A program made the position numbers and the translations under genes. DNA of 64,000 nucleotides from the NCBI GenBank assembly GCA_032622095.1, contig CP136064.1, positions 170,136,310 to 170,200,309 of the forward strand, written 5' to 3'. Of this stretch, positions 10,696 through 21,101 are shown one piece after another (positions within the stretch are counted from its first letter, which is position 1; every line of letters starts with the position of its first letter). Origin of the DNA: Siphonodentalium dalli. Lineage: Eukaryota; Mollusca; Scaphopoda; Gadilida; Siphonodentaliidae. The notes beneath the pieces were generated by a model, which saw only the letters and a program-made list of their open reading frames with translations, did not search any database and was not told where the DNA came from.

Positions 10696-11462
10696 TCACA
10701 TCTCCAGTGCTCTGCCAGAGGTTTTCAAAATCCTCAGAAGCCACACATCAGATAATTCTCTGATCGGATGCACTCCATCTGTGTAAAGCAAAAAGTTAAA
10801 GGAATAGTGTCCTTTCTCCCCTTTCCTTTTCCTGCCATGTTCCAGGTCTAAATTAAACATGGGACAAAATACTCCTCTCTCTTGGTTGAATTGTTTTATC
10901 CATGTGTTGATCTGTCCAATTCTTCTGGCAAGAAACTCTTCCTCAAATTGACACTCAACAAAGTAAAAGTTATGATAAACTTTTCCTGGGATTCTTTGAT
11001 CCGGTTCCATCGCATCAAACTCATGGGTGGAATTTCAAAAAGAAAGATCTTTAAATTAGAATATTGGTCATACCTGGCCACAATTTCCACATATGATTCT
11101 GTTAAATTACTGAATGCTTTCTCATCAGTTTCGTGCTTCAGATACACAAACCCCTGACCATGAGGCTTGATGGTTAAGTCACATGTTCCCAGCCATAAAT
11201 AAATATGGTAAAGATTCCCACTCTCACCAAGTTCCTTCAAGTCATTGTGGACTATAGACATTTTTCTTCTCAGTGTTGCACGTGATGTGTATCAGAATTG
11301 GATATCTCTTCCAAGCTGCAACGATTCTTGTGAAGTTTCAACATATTTCCCTTTGCTGTCAGAAATTACAATTGTCCTGGAACTGCCCTCAGTACTCAAT
11401 CCTAGTCGCTGAATTTCAGCTTTCAAGAATTCATTCTCATTCAAAAGTTTGGAAAAAGACAT
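10696..11462 (-). pseudogene. SGNH/GDSL-hydrolase-like protein, broken
   Basis: The minus frame starts at the methionine at 11462 (MSFSKLLNENEFLKAEIQRL). IVISDSKGKYV follows, with a possible nucleophile Ser in the block-I position. After one stop near 11292 comes YLWLGTCDLTIKPHG, at the block-III position. A frameshift around 10950-11000 leads to RIGQINTWIKQFN and finally LLYTDGVHP, which has the block-V DxxH. These motifs in this order and spacing fit an SGNH-type hydrolase fold of about 250 residues. Substrate is unknown. SGNH esterases are known in ORF1 of some LINEs, but here there is no RT nearby; the neighbour on the same strand is the DDE/YqaJ ORF. One stop and one shift suggest a dead copy. 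The fold assignment is from motifs only. Confidence 0.5.
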
Positions 11463-11659
11463 TATGAAATATTTGACCAGCTTAAAAAACAATAAAGAAT
11501 TATCAAAACGTGATGTTGCAAAGCAGCACGGTCTCAAATATACCAATGGAGAGCGAACTAGCTTTTCATACTTTACCTGTTTACCTGTCGATGTTTACAA
11601 AAACAAACTCAAATTCCCTGTTCAATGTTCAACTGTACGTGTCGATCAAATAAGCGATC

Positions 11660-12465
11660 GTCACTAAATTTCGAACGTATCTAACACAAACTTTTCAAGT
11701 ATGTTTTATCAACTAATTGATTCACTTACCCGTCAATCGAACACAAATTATTAACTTGATGTTGATTCCGCGGGCAGAATCGACCAGGAAAACGGAAGTG
11801 ACCGAACAACACTCAATACGTAAATACGCCAATTTGTATCACGCTGTCGCAATTAGAAGCCATATATTCATAATATGTCAACATTTAATATTGACAACGT
11901 GTAATTTTTATGTGATCTGCTGTAAGATTTTGATATATATATATTACACGTTAGCTGGTATTATTATTAAACATCGTTTATATATAGCGAACTATTTCGG
12001 CGGAGTGATATGAATCTTCCAGAATTTGTCTCTGTTTACGTCGAAATTGGCTCCAGATTTTGGTAAAACTTGATGCCGATTGTAAGTAATCGATGGCGCG
12101 ATCGCTTACGAAAACAACATAGTGTTACTCAACAAACGATTATACAATTGTATTACTGACCCATGAGTTGATATAACAGCCAGTTCGTTTTATTTTCAAC
12201 ATCGTAAAATAAGCACGTTTATCAACACAGGAACGATAACTCACCAATGGCTGACAGCATTTCCCCAATTTGTTGTTGTTCGTAATCTGTTTTGAAGTGT
12301 TATATTTCAATAATGGGTACGTTTTTCGAAAATCGACGACGCCTTGTCACTAGATGGAGTCAGGAATTACACGAAGGTACATTCATCGATTCTGTACTGC
12401 AATTTATGAAGTCAGGATTTTGTCTCAAATTTTTAACATGGAAACCCTATAGGAAAAAAAAAATT
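11660..12465. other. Right end of the candidate transposon, no clear gene
   Basis: AT-rich sequence. The 76-codon frame at 12292-12522 crosses the terminal repeat and has no recognisable motif, so I do not call it. Confidence 0.4.
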
Positions 12466-12481
12466 CCACTTTACCTCCCTC
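12466..12481 (-). repeat. Right terminal inverted repeat with TTAA outside
   Basis: The reverse complement reads GAGGGAGGTAAAGTGG, identical to 3839-3854. TTAA follows at 12482-12485. Confidence 0.7.
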
Positions 12482-12489
12482 TTAATGTT

Positions 12490-12630
12490 AAAATTAAAAA
12501 ACAAATTAAATTTTTTATATAAAAGTTTGACATTGCTTTGAACCCTTCTCGTAAAAGTGACAAATTGGTATGACAATGTCACAAACGTTCTAACCATACA
12601 GCTACGAAGACCGATGATAATTGAATGTTA
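12490..12630 (-). repeat. tRNA-like (SINE-type) sequence 3
   Basis: The minus strand has CGTAGCTGTATGGTTAGAACG (box-A-like) and AGAAGGGTTCAAAGC (box-B-like), with an A/T tail like that of the copy at 3600-3745. Both copies face the same way and flank the candidate 8.6-kb element. Confidence 0.5.
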
Positions 12631-12930
12631 TATTTATGACTAATTTATATTTATGTACTGTTATTTGTTTGCTATTTATTTATATTGATGTGTAATGAAT
12701 TCTGTGTAAAGTTTAAAATTTGAATTTATACGGTCATGTTAGAATGCATTTTCTGGATAACAATATATAATAAACTAGTTTCGTTTGATTCACCCGTTAC
12801 GTTCTATGTTCTTTATAAATAAAAGGTGTACTTCAAAAACTAAGGGGATATATAGGCCTAAATTCTCAAATGTTTAAAAACAGACATAGGGATGAAGATA
12901 GAGATATAGGCTGGGGTGTGTCGTTCTAAC

Positions 12931-13318
12931 TTAAAGGTACTCAATCCAATTCGATGGTTCCCATATAATCAGATTCCAACAACAACAACATTTGTTGAAA
13001 TGCCCTTTCGCTTCAGGTTATCAGAATCGATTAATTGTCCAAAAATAATGCTAAACACTGTAAAACTATAGTATAAGATTGCCCGAAACGTTATTTATCA
13101 ACATGTTGTTCGACGAAATGTGGCCTTGTTATCAACAGAAAGCCTCTTGATTTTAGAGTTATCCATCTTCATTCGCAATTTGGTCCGAGGCTAATAACTA
13201 ATAATAACTCTGAGCTTAGATAGGTGGTTTCTTCGACTCGAATCAAATATTTTATCCCCCCCCCCGAATCCAAATAAAGATTAATTGAGGGGCGTTTAAT
13301 ATGATTAAGCATCTTTAA
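12931..13318. mobile_element. TTAA MITE, family B, copy 1
   Basis: The left end is TTAAAGGTACTCAATC at 12931; the right end 'gattaagcatctTTAA' at 13318 is degraded. Internal blocks (ataactctgagctt, ctcgactcgaatcaaat, and the C-run followed by gaatc) match the copy at 54296-54717. It is non-coding, about 390 bp, and TTAA flanks suggest mobilisation by a piggyBac- or Kolobok-like transposase. Confidence 0.8.
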
Positions 13319-13324
13319 TTAATA

Positions 13325-13735
13325 TTTTCAACAGAACTTTTGGGAATTCCATGCCCGAACTATCAGCAGTTTGTAATTTAAAATATGGGTTGTTATTCCT
13401 AAAATATCATAAGAATGTGAAATTCTATCTTTATATACCTCTGCAAATATTGTTTTTAGACTTGAACTTACACATTTTCAATCATTAATCCATTGGTTTT
13501 AGGTTGGAATGAATTCCTCTTCAAGTTGGAATGTTGAGTTAAATTTCCAGTGTTTGTAACATACGTGTAACTGGCCTTGGTCTTTGTGGGTGGGGTGTGT
13601 GGTACGTTTTGGGGGAGTAAACGTATAGCGTGTAGGCATAGATAGTATACATCATATAAAAGTCTTAGTTTGTTTTATCTTTATATTTTTAGGAATGACA
13701 ACAGAGGCGTTTGTGATATCAGAACAATTCGAGTA
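13325..13735. other. No gene seen
   Basis: Sequence between MITE B and the piggyBac remnant. I could not find a clean left end for the piggyBac element here. Confidence 0.4.
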
Positions 13736-13739
13736 AACG

Positions 13740-15585
13740 ATGAGCCGGAATAAACTGTCGGTCGACCAAGCTTTAAAGATAATATTTGATGACGATGAGG
13801 ATCGGGACGGGGACGACTACGTGAAGGTAGCGATTTCGAAACAGAAATAGATTCCGATGAAGATGATTTACCGGCTAGTGGGCCAATCACGGGGGCTGCC
13901 GGTGACTGTCCTGTGCAGGAGGAAGGCGTGGGCGTGGCGTCACATGTAACTTCAAAATTACCTGATAAATGGACAGAAAATGTTAATAATTTCGGAGAAA
14001 AACTGTTCAACCCAAACGAACAGTCGGGTCCAAAATATATGCCCATTGTCATCGGAGAAGACAGCACCCCGCTCGACTTCTTCAATTTGATGTGGGACGA
14101 TATAATTTAGCAAATGATTCTCATCGAAACAAATAGACATGCTGTTCGTGTCCTTAAAGCGAATTCGAACAGCACTGCCGCTCAATGGTTGACTCATAAA
14201 CCAGTTACCATGCCAGAACTAAAAGCATTTATCGGCCTCATAACAACAATGGAGATGTTACTACATAAGGATAGATATGAGCAGTATTGGAGTTCATCAG
14301 AAACGTCATTAACTCGCACGCCTGTATTCCCTGATGTCATGACCAGAGATAGGTTCTTGGCTATATGGTCACTTCTTCATTGTGTGGATGAACTCGATCC
14401 AGAAGTTAACAAAAGTGACAAAATATATAAACTCGAACAATATTTGAACGCCTACTGGAAAATTTCCAACAGTTTTATGTGCCAGGTTCTGACTTATCAT
14501 TAGATGAAGGTATGATACCCACAAAAAACAAACTATCATTCAAACAATACATCAAGGACAAACCAATTCGTTTGGGGGTAAAGACATTCATTTTGTGTGA
14601 CAGCGTGAATGGTTATGTTTGCAATGCCGAGGTATCTATTGGCAAGCGCTGTGATGCTAACATACCCGAACTTGGTGTGACGGAAAACCTAGACGTACGT
14701 ATGACCAATTTGTATAAGGCTGAATATCGTACAGTCTACACTGATAGGTTTTATACATCCGTGAACCTAGCTGAATACCTATTGGATATATCAAAACAAA
14801 AACGTGTGGAACAGCCTTGACCAATCGGAAAAATGTCCAAATGAAATTAAAGTGAGACCCAAAGAACTACAGAGAGGCCAATGGAATACGGTGTGTAATG
14901 GCAAAGTCGGGGCAACAGTTTGGTGTGATAAGAAGCCAATTTATTTCGTCACCACTACCCATATTGCAGATCCTCCTGAACATGTTCAACGCTATGACAA
15001 AACTGAAAAACGACGCTTGCCGATCAAGGGCCAAAAAGCAGTGAAATGTTATAATGCATTTATGGGTGGCACGGACAAAAACGACCAGATGACACGCTTG
15101 CACAGATGCCGCCGACACTACAAATGGCCTCGACTCGACGGTTGATGATCAAGTTTTTAATGTGGGCTGTATATAACGCATACGTTCTGATGAACTTCTA
15201 CATACCACATGCACATGCAAATAAACGTATATTCACATTCCATATGTTCATTGCCAAACTTTGTCAGCAGTTGATCGGTAGTACGCGGTCCGCCACATGT
15301 GTACGTCCACGCAGATCAGGGGACACAGAAGAAATGCCACTGACGATCAATGTACATCATGATGTCGAAAGGAGTCAATCTGCCACAACAAATCATCGCT
15401 GTATTGTATGCAGTGAAAAATACAGACGGGCAAAGCGCATTGACACATCACTCACAGATACAGATTTGCCAAAACGAAGAAAGACTGTCAATAAATTATC
15501 CTTATGTGATGCATTTCTATGTATTGGCACACCAGATGCAAATTGTTGGCATGATTGGCACAACAAAGTGCAGTATTGGAGATAA
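13740..15585 (+). pseudogene. piggyBac-like transposase, frameshifted
   Basis: It starts MSRNKLSVDQALKIIFDDDED, the acidic N terminus usual in this family. The frame changes near 13825, is stopped at 14108, and shifts again near 14475, 14805 and 15140. In order I see DFFNLMWDD, PVTMPELKAFIGLI, SLDEGMIPTK (first catalytic Asp), TDRFYTSVNLAEYLL (second Asp) and FMGGTDKNDQM with RRHYKWPR (third Asp and following block). A Cys-rich C-terminal finger closes the protein (RCIVCSEKY ... LCDAFLCIG ... CWHDWH). Nearly full length (about 600 codons) but with at least five lesions, so inactive. The family inserts at and duplicates TTAA, which fits the TTAA MITEs in this window. No link to a particular MITE is shown. 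Confidence 0.88.
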
Positions 15586-15619
15586 CTGTTCGGTGACGAA
15601 GTGCGTGTGTAGTTTATAG

Positions 15620-16000
15620 CTACATGTGTCAGTGCATGGTCTTGTTGATCTATATACTCTTGGGCTCCAAATAAACATGCATGTAGGTTTATTATGTTCT
15701 TGGGAAATCCCCCCCCCCCTGCACAGTGTTTATTTGGGTTTGCACGTTCATTAATTTTGAGTCTATGAAAATTGAAATCAGCATAAACTCAAGATTTCAA
15801 TATTGCTATACATGTGTCAGTGCATGATATTATTGATCTATATACTCTTAGGCTCCAAATAAACATGCATGTACGTTTATTATGTTCTTGGGAAATTCCC
15901 CCCTGCACAGTGTTTATCTGGGTTTGCACGTTCATTAATTTCGAGTCTATGAAAATTGAAATCAGCATAAACTCAAGATTTCAATATGATTCTGATATCA
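15620..16000 (+). repeat. Two tandem units of a ~187-bp tail repeat
   Basis: 'acatgtgtcagtgcatg...gatctatatactctt' recurs at about 15620 and 15808. Each unit includes 'ggctccaaataaacatgcatgta', a C-run with 'tgcacagtgtttat', and the 'atgaaaattgaaatcagca' block also seen at 1874-1985. A shorter echo with 'tgcactattatttg' occurs at 16185-16265. Confidence 0.85.
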
Positions 16001-16019
16001 AAATGATGAGCTTATAACT

Positions 16020-16590
16020 TTATGCGTGTACATATTCAGGTATATGGCATACATGTGAACATTTAATTAATATTGAATAAAACACTGGGTCACATGACCC
16101 ATACTATGTTGATTCCTATACTTGACCTACTATACAAATAATTTGTTTAACCACAGTTATATCGACGTTTTGCTCAGAGTTCCCCCTGCACTATTATTTG
16201 GGTCTGCACTTTTATTAACTTTCAATGGAATCCCCCCTGCACTATTATTTGTATTTGGGTCTGCACTTTTATTTGGAGCCCGAGAGTATGCATGGATTAT
16301 GTCAATTTGAATGTTATGTTTACCTAATTTAGTATTTGTGATTAAATAATGCACCATGACGTCAACATGCGGTTTGCTGTTTTATATACGCACCATAACA
16401 TAGTTATCACACGAAAGGCCAAATTATATTGCAAGTATTGTAGGTTCAATTTGTTATCACTATGTAGATTCCCGATACATGTGTTCAATTACTCTCGCTG
16501 CCGTATCTGAGCGGCATGCGACCTTGTCTTGTGGTCTCGATAGTACACCACCCGGATAAGATAGCGAGACTTGGATAGCTCAGAAGCCCA
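16020..16590. other. No gene seen
   Basis: Non-coding. It contains the short duplicated phrase 'cccctgcactattatttg...gggtctgcactttta' at 16185-16280. Confidence 0.5.
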
Positions 16591-16594
16591 CGCG

Positions 16595-17560
16595 ACGGTG
16601 GCGGTCCAGTCCGGTCCGGTCCAGGCCATTCCGGTACACATGCCTGGACCTGTCCAAAACGGTCCGGTCCACCTATAATAGGCTATATGTTAATGAATTC
16701 TCTGTTTTCTCAAAGTTTTTACTCTGTATAGTACAAACTATAAGGTTACTGAGTTCAGTACATTGCAATGAGTCCATATATGTTAAAAATTACATTGTTT
16801 GCCGACTGTATGCATCATTGTCTGTCTCTGGTGGGATATAATTATACTGGGAACGATCCACGATAATAGTATTTCTAGTAATGCGAACATGCACTACTTA
16901 AATGTATTGGACAGATATATAGCTAGGGCCAGAATGTGTTATAACCAATCTAACATGGCACTCAACTGATCGTATGCATGATTCGTATCATACTTATTTT
17001 CATTAAATTGAAATTTAAACGAAATATCTATACTGATGACAATTATACAAATGTGTACTAATATGACTACTTCATTAATATTGGAGTCTTGGAGATTGTG
17101 ATGGCTGATTGTATAGTCCCGACAATTACAGTTATATACCCAAGTACAACTACTATTGGATTAATGTGACTGTCTTGTGCATGTACTATGTAATGTGGTT
17201 TGCATGTTTCTTCGATAATTATAACTGTGAAAAACAATAGAATACTCGATTCGATATCCATCCAAATTGATTAGTTGATGCCATGTAGTACATCTATACA
17301 TTGTTTTCGTGGCATCAAATGTTTAATAGATATTAACCACTTGAATACGTCAATACATCGTTGCTAATTGATATGACGGCAAATATGCAATAATATTCGC
17401 GATAGTTTATTATAACTGAAGTAAAATAGTGGACCCGACCGGAGAGTACCGGACCGGTGGCAAAAAGCGATCCGGTCCGGTCCAGTGACACCCGGTCCGG
17501 ACCGGACCGCGGTCCACCCCTGGACCGGACCGGTCCAAAGCGGTCCGGTCCGCATCACTA
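16595..17560. mobile_element. Element bounded by GGTCC-rich ends
   Basis: Clusters of 'cggtccggtcca' and its complement stand at 16595-16680 and 17450-17555, with about 770 bp of plain AT-rich DNA between. Such GGTCC/GGACC-rich inverted ends are familiar from small hAT-type elements. I could not identify a target duplication, so the class is a guess. Confidence 0.5.
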
Positions 17561-17780
17561 ATAATGTCGTGGTTGAAGTTAAACAAATAGGTGCACTGTA
17601 CTCACAGTGTATATCTCAAAAGCCATAGTGTGTATCTCAGTGTGTATAACACTATGTATATATACTGCATAATTTTCATTCATTGTCTCAGAAATAATAG
17701 ATAATGCACACACGAGACTATCATGTCTCATATAATTGCACTTTATATACCACTTTATATCGCATACTTATTCAACACCA

Positions 17781-19930
17781 CTGTACAGTTTCAGACCTGA
17801 CAGTGTTAGACTTTTAACATAACCAGCATGCATCATGCTCCTAGGAAATGTATAACTGCAACATTGCACAATACAGCATTGAGTGCTCAGAGCAATGATG
17901 TAATTCTGCCATTTGGGGTATATAGTTAGCAATCATTGATACCTTAAATAAAAGTTGGATTCACTCTTCTAAACAGAAATATATCAAATTTCACAAAAGA
18001 GTATTAACTGCATCGAAAGCGCCATTTTATAGCACTCGATTACGACGCTAAACGCTGTAGATGCATTTTATTTTCAATTCCGTGTAGTTGCATAGCAACC
18101 GTTACCAGGAAGTAATCGTGTGGAAATGTATATACTCAATGGCCCATCAGGAACATACCTGTACAGTTTCAGACATGATTGTGGCGCCATTTGATCATAA
18201 ATATAGCACCACGTGCATGTGAAATGTTTAAAATGGGGCATAATATACTTGAATGAAATGTTTTAAATGGGGCATAATATACTTGAATGCTCACGACAAT
18301 AATGTTATACAATCACTTGGGGTATATGCCTAGTAACCGTTGCTACCCTTATATACCGGTTGGTTTCATTCTTCCTGCCAGGTATATCTTAAAATTCACA
18401 ATATGGTATTGGCTGCATCGAAAACGGCAATCCCTAGGGCTGAATTACAACGATAAAATATATAATTGCATTTTACTTTCAATTCCGGGTAGTTGCCTAG
18501 CAACCGTTACCAGGTAGTGATCATGTGGAAACGTATCCCTGCCTTAAAATACTCAGTACAGTTTCCGATATGTGGCGCCATTTGATCATAACCAGTACCA
18601 TGCGCTTAGGCAATGTCTAAATTGGGCACACTACAATTGGGTGATCAGGGCAATGGTGTAATCGAATCACTTGCTTAGCAACCGTTGCTACCCTTAAATG
18701 CAACTTATGTTCACTCTTCCTGTCAGATATGTCTTAAATTTCACAATAGGGCATTGACAACATCGAAAACGGCATTTCCTAGGGCTTAATTACGACGATA
18801 AAAGGAATAATTGCATTTTACTTTCAATTCCGGGAAGTTGCCTAGGAACCGTTACCAGTGAGTGATCGTGTGGCAATGTATCCCCTATCTTAAACAAGAG
18901 GTGGCATCAGAGATGCTGTGTCTCGTTTTCGGTGGCTTACCGCCAATTGGTGTGCATCAGTATCGGTAGACTAATTAATAGGTAAAATCGAAAAATGACT
19001 AATTAAGGGCCATAACTCCATCAAATTTTATCGGGCCAGGCTGGTTTTCGAACTCGTCCGAAATATTCTTGGCAAGTATGTCTATTCCAAATTTTAAACA
19101 AATCGGAGGACGTTTGTTGAAGTTATCGCGCTAACGAGCTAAAAATTCACGAAAAATGACTAATTAAGGGCCATAACTCTATCAAATTTTATTGGGCCAG
19201 GCTGGTTTTCGAACTCGTCCAGGATATTATTGGAAGACACTTATATACCAAATTTTAGTTGAATCGGATGACGTTTGTTGAAGTTATCGCGCTAACGAGC
19301 TCAAAATTCGTACAAAATGACTACTTAAGGACCATAACTCTATAAAATTTTATCGGACCGGGCCGGTTTTCTAACTCGTCCGAGGTATTCTTGGGAGACA
19401 CCTATATATCAAAATTTCAATCAAATAGGATGATGTTTGTTAAATTTTCGCGCTAACGAGCTGAAAATTTGTGAAAAAATGACTAATTAAGGGCCATAAC
19501 TCTATCCATTTTTATCGGACCTGGCCGGTTTTCGAACTCGACCGACATATTCTTGGGAGACACCTATATACCAAATTTCAATCGAATCAGATAACGTTTG
19601 TTGAAGTTGTTGCGCTAACGAGCCTAAAATCAGTGAAAAATGGCAAAGGGCCATAACTCTGTAATAAATGTGCGGACGAACCCGATTTTTTGTCTGCAGC
19701 TTACGTGCATGAATATGTACTCACACACCAAAATCCGTCAATAAAAGGTTGAGTTATAAGTAAAACACGCCGCCCGCCCGCCGCCCGCCCGCCCATCGTC
19801 CCTCATCAAACTATAAATCGAGTTTTGGAGAAAAAAACTCGACTAAAAACTCAGTGGTCCGCGGGGAACATTCCTGTAAAGTTTCAGACCTGTGGCATCA
19901 CGCGAACATAACCAATGCCATGCGCCTAAA
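17781..19930 (+). repeat. ~380-bp tandem array (about three and a half units), interrupted
   Basis: Units begin at about 17781, 18159, 18552 and 19872 with 'ctgtacagtttcagac' or a variant. Each contains 'gcgccatttgatcataac', 'cactt...tagcaaccgttgctaccctt' and 'caattccgggtagttgcctagcaaccgttaccag'. The second unit also has a 34-bp internal doubling (18220-18288). The third unit is separated from the fourth by a foreign insert at about 18895-19868. Open frames in the array are incidental. Confidence 0.85.
18895..19868 (+). repeat. Insert with ~161-bp tandem units ('gggccataactct')
   Basis: 'aattaagggccataactc' or a variant occurs at about 19001, 19162, 19323, 19485 and 19643, giving periods of 161, 161, 162 and 158. 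Each unit also has 'ggttttcgaactcgtcc' and 'gtttgttgaagttatcgcgctaacgagc'. The block ends with a GCCC-rich microsatellite (about 19768-19795) and 'actcgactaaaaactcagtgg'. Repeats of this wording are common in mollusc genomes. Confidence 0.9.
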
Positions 19931-19934
19931 CATT

Positions 19935-20330
19935 GTCAACAATAAGTCAAAATATCGCTGGGAGCCCAGGGTCAGGGTGTCGATCGTTGTGGGGAGTCAG
20001 GGTTCAAAGAATTAATAGTTGCTGGCCCCAACGTACGGGGTTGGTTCTGCCATCACCGAACACGTACCAGACCAAACGAGAGACTAGTGTGATAATAATA
20101 AATCTCAACCAAGAACAATGCAGTTGATATACAATAAGCCTTCTGTGTATGTTGGCACCGTTAGGTTTCAACAGAAGGCGAAAAATAAACACAATGTCAC
20201 ACAAAACACCTATCAAAACAACTATATCAAGAAATTATTTGACACCACACACTTGAAGAAACAACCGCTACGTTATATCTGATAGTAATTTTACATAAAT
20301 CATTGAACTGATCATCTTGGACCATTAAAG
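19935..20330. other. No gene seen
   Basis: Start of a fourth array unit, then unassigned sequence. The open frames on both strands here lack motifs. Confidence 0.4.
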
Positions 20331-20460
20331 AACGGTTAACACGTTGAGGGCAGGAAATCAATTAGTAATCCCGCCAGTTTGCCACATCATAATTTGGCTT
20401 CATTGAAGCAAGAATTGGACGACGTCGCGAGTTTAGATGACAGAAACGGCGATTGCTAGT

Positions 20461-20522
20461 ACTCGTTGTCGGCACTGGCGGAAGGAATTTGGGTATTCCT
20501 ACTACCAGTGCCAACTACGAGT
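20461..20522. other. Strong hairpin, 62 nt
   Basis: actcgttgtcggcactgg pairs with ccagtgccaactacgagt at 16 of 18 positions. A 4/4 internal loop follows, then an aggaat/attcct stem and a 6-nt loop. The shape is like a pre-miRNA or a transposase/DNA-binding hairpin. It lies near the left end of element D. Confidence 0.7.
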
Positions 20523-20981
20523 CATCTCGTAGACACAACTTAACACGTTTGAGCAACAGATATAAAGTAGAACGTAACCCAAACAAGATAGTTTGTTGGT
20601 AAGCATATTTAGGGAGGTGTGGGGTGTCCTTGTGGTTGTTATAGCTCGTTATATTAGCGCCAATTTACCATCATCATCATCATCCTGTGAGTCGTTACCA
20701 CCAAAGAAGAAACGAAAGGAAGTCAAAAAGAGAAAGAAAAAGAAAAAATCCCTTAACAGCTAGAGTCCCACTCCACCTGACCCACCTGAACCACGGCCTA
20801 CACAGACATGGAGACTAACAAAAATAAAAATTCAAGTCAGGATGTAAGGGCGATCTCCGGATGAGCCCACCACCGTCCCCGTGCCGCCCTTCGGGCGGGC
20901 ACGCAAATCCTTTCATAGCATTGTGGTTGTTATAGCTCGTTATATTAGGGCTCGATGCACAATGGAGCAAGTTACTTATAT

Positions 20982-21101
20982 ATGAGCATGGCTACAGACG
21001 GCGAATCCGACGTGGAATCGGGTGAACTTGTTTCCTGTGAAGATGAGTTTATTTCGTCCAGCAATGACTACGAGCATGCATCTTCTGTTGTTTCGGGCAT
21101 T
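20982..21101 (+). CDS. Possible acidic N-terminal exon inside element D
   Basis: The 40-codon frame MSMATDGESDVESGELVSCE... is rich in Asp/Glu/Ser and ends at a donor-like ATT|GTAAGG in phase 0. piggyBac transposases often start with such an acidic segment. No downstream exon with catalytic residues is visible before the element ends, so it would be a remnant. Confidence 0.4.

Larger units (their letters stand above)
3839..12481 (-). mobile_element. Candidate 8.6-kb TTAA-flanked transposon carrying SGNH, DDE/YqaJ and Tudor-like ORFs
   Basis: GAGGGAGGTAAAGTGG stands at 3839-3854 and its exact reverse complement at 12466-12481. Each is bordered outside by TTAA (3835-3838 and 12482-12485). TTAA target duplication with G-rich ends is known for the Kolobok and piggyBac superfamilies. 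All coding remnants inside lie on the minus strand, in the 5'-3' order SGNH-like ORF, 53-bp tandem repeats, Mutator-like DDE plus YqaJ ORF, Tudor-like exons. Seen: the repeats, TTAA and ORFs. Inferred: that they are the two ends of one element. A rival reading is that the left copy belongs to a short MITE, because a partial inverted match ('caccactttac') also occurs near 4234-4244. Confidence 0.55.

Noticed and set aside
12292-12522. 76-codon plus-strand open frame
   Set aside because: Crosses the putative transposon end and TTAA; no motif.
18287-18517. 76-codon open frame
   Set aside because: Inside the ~380-bp tandem array and not conserved between units.
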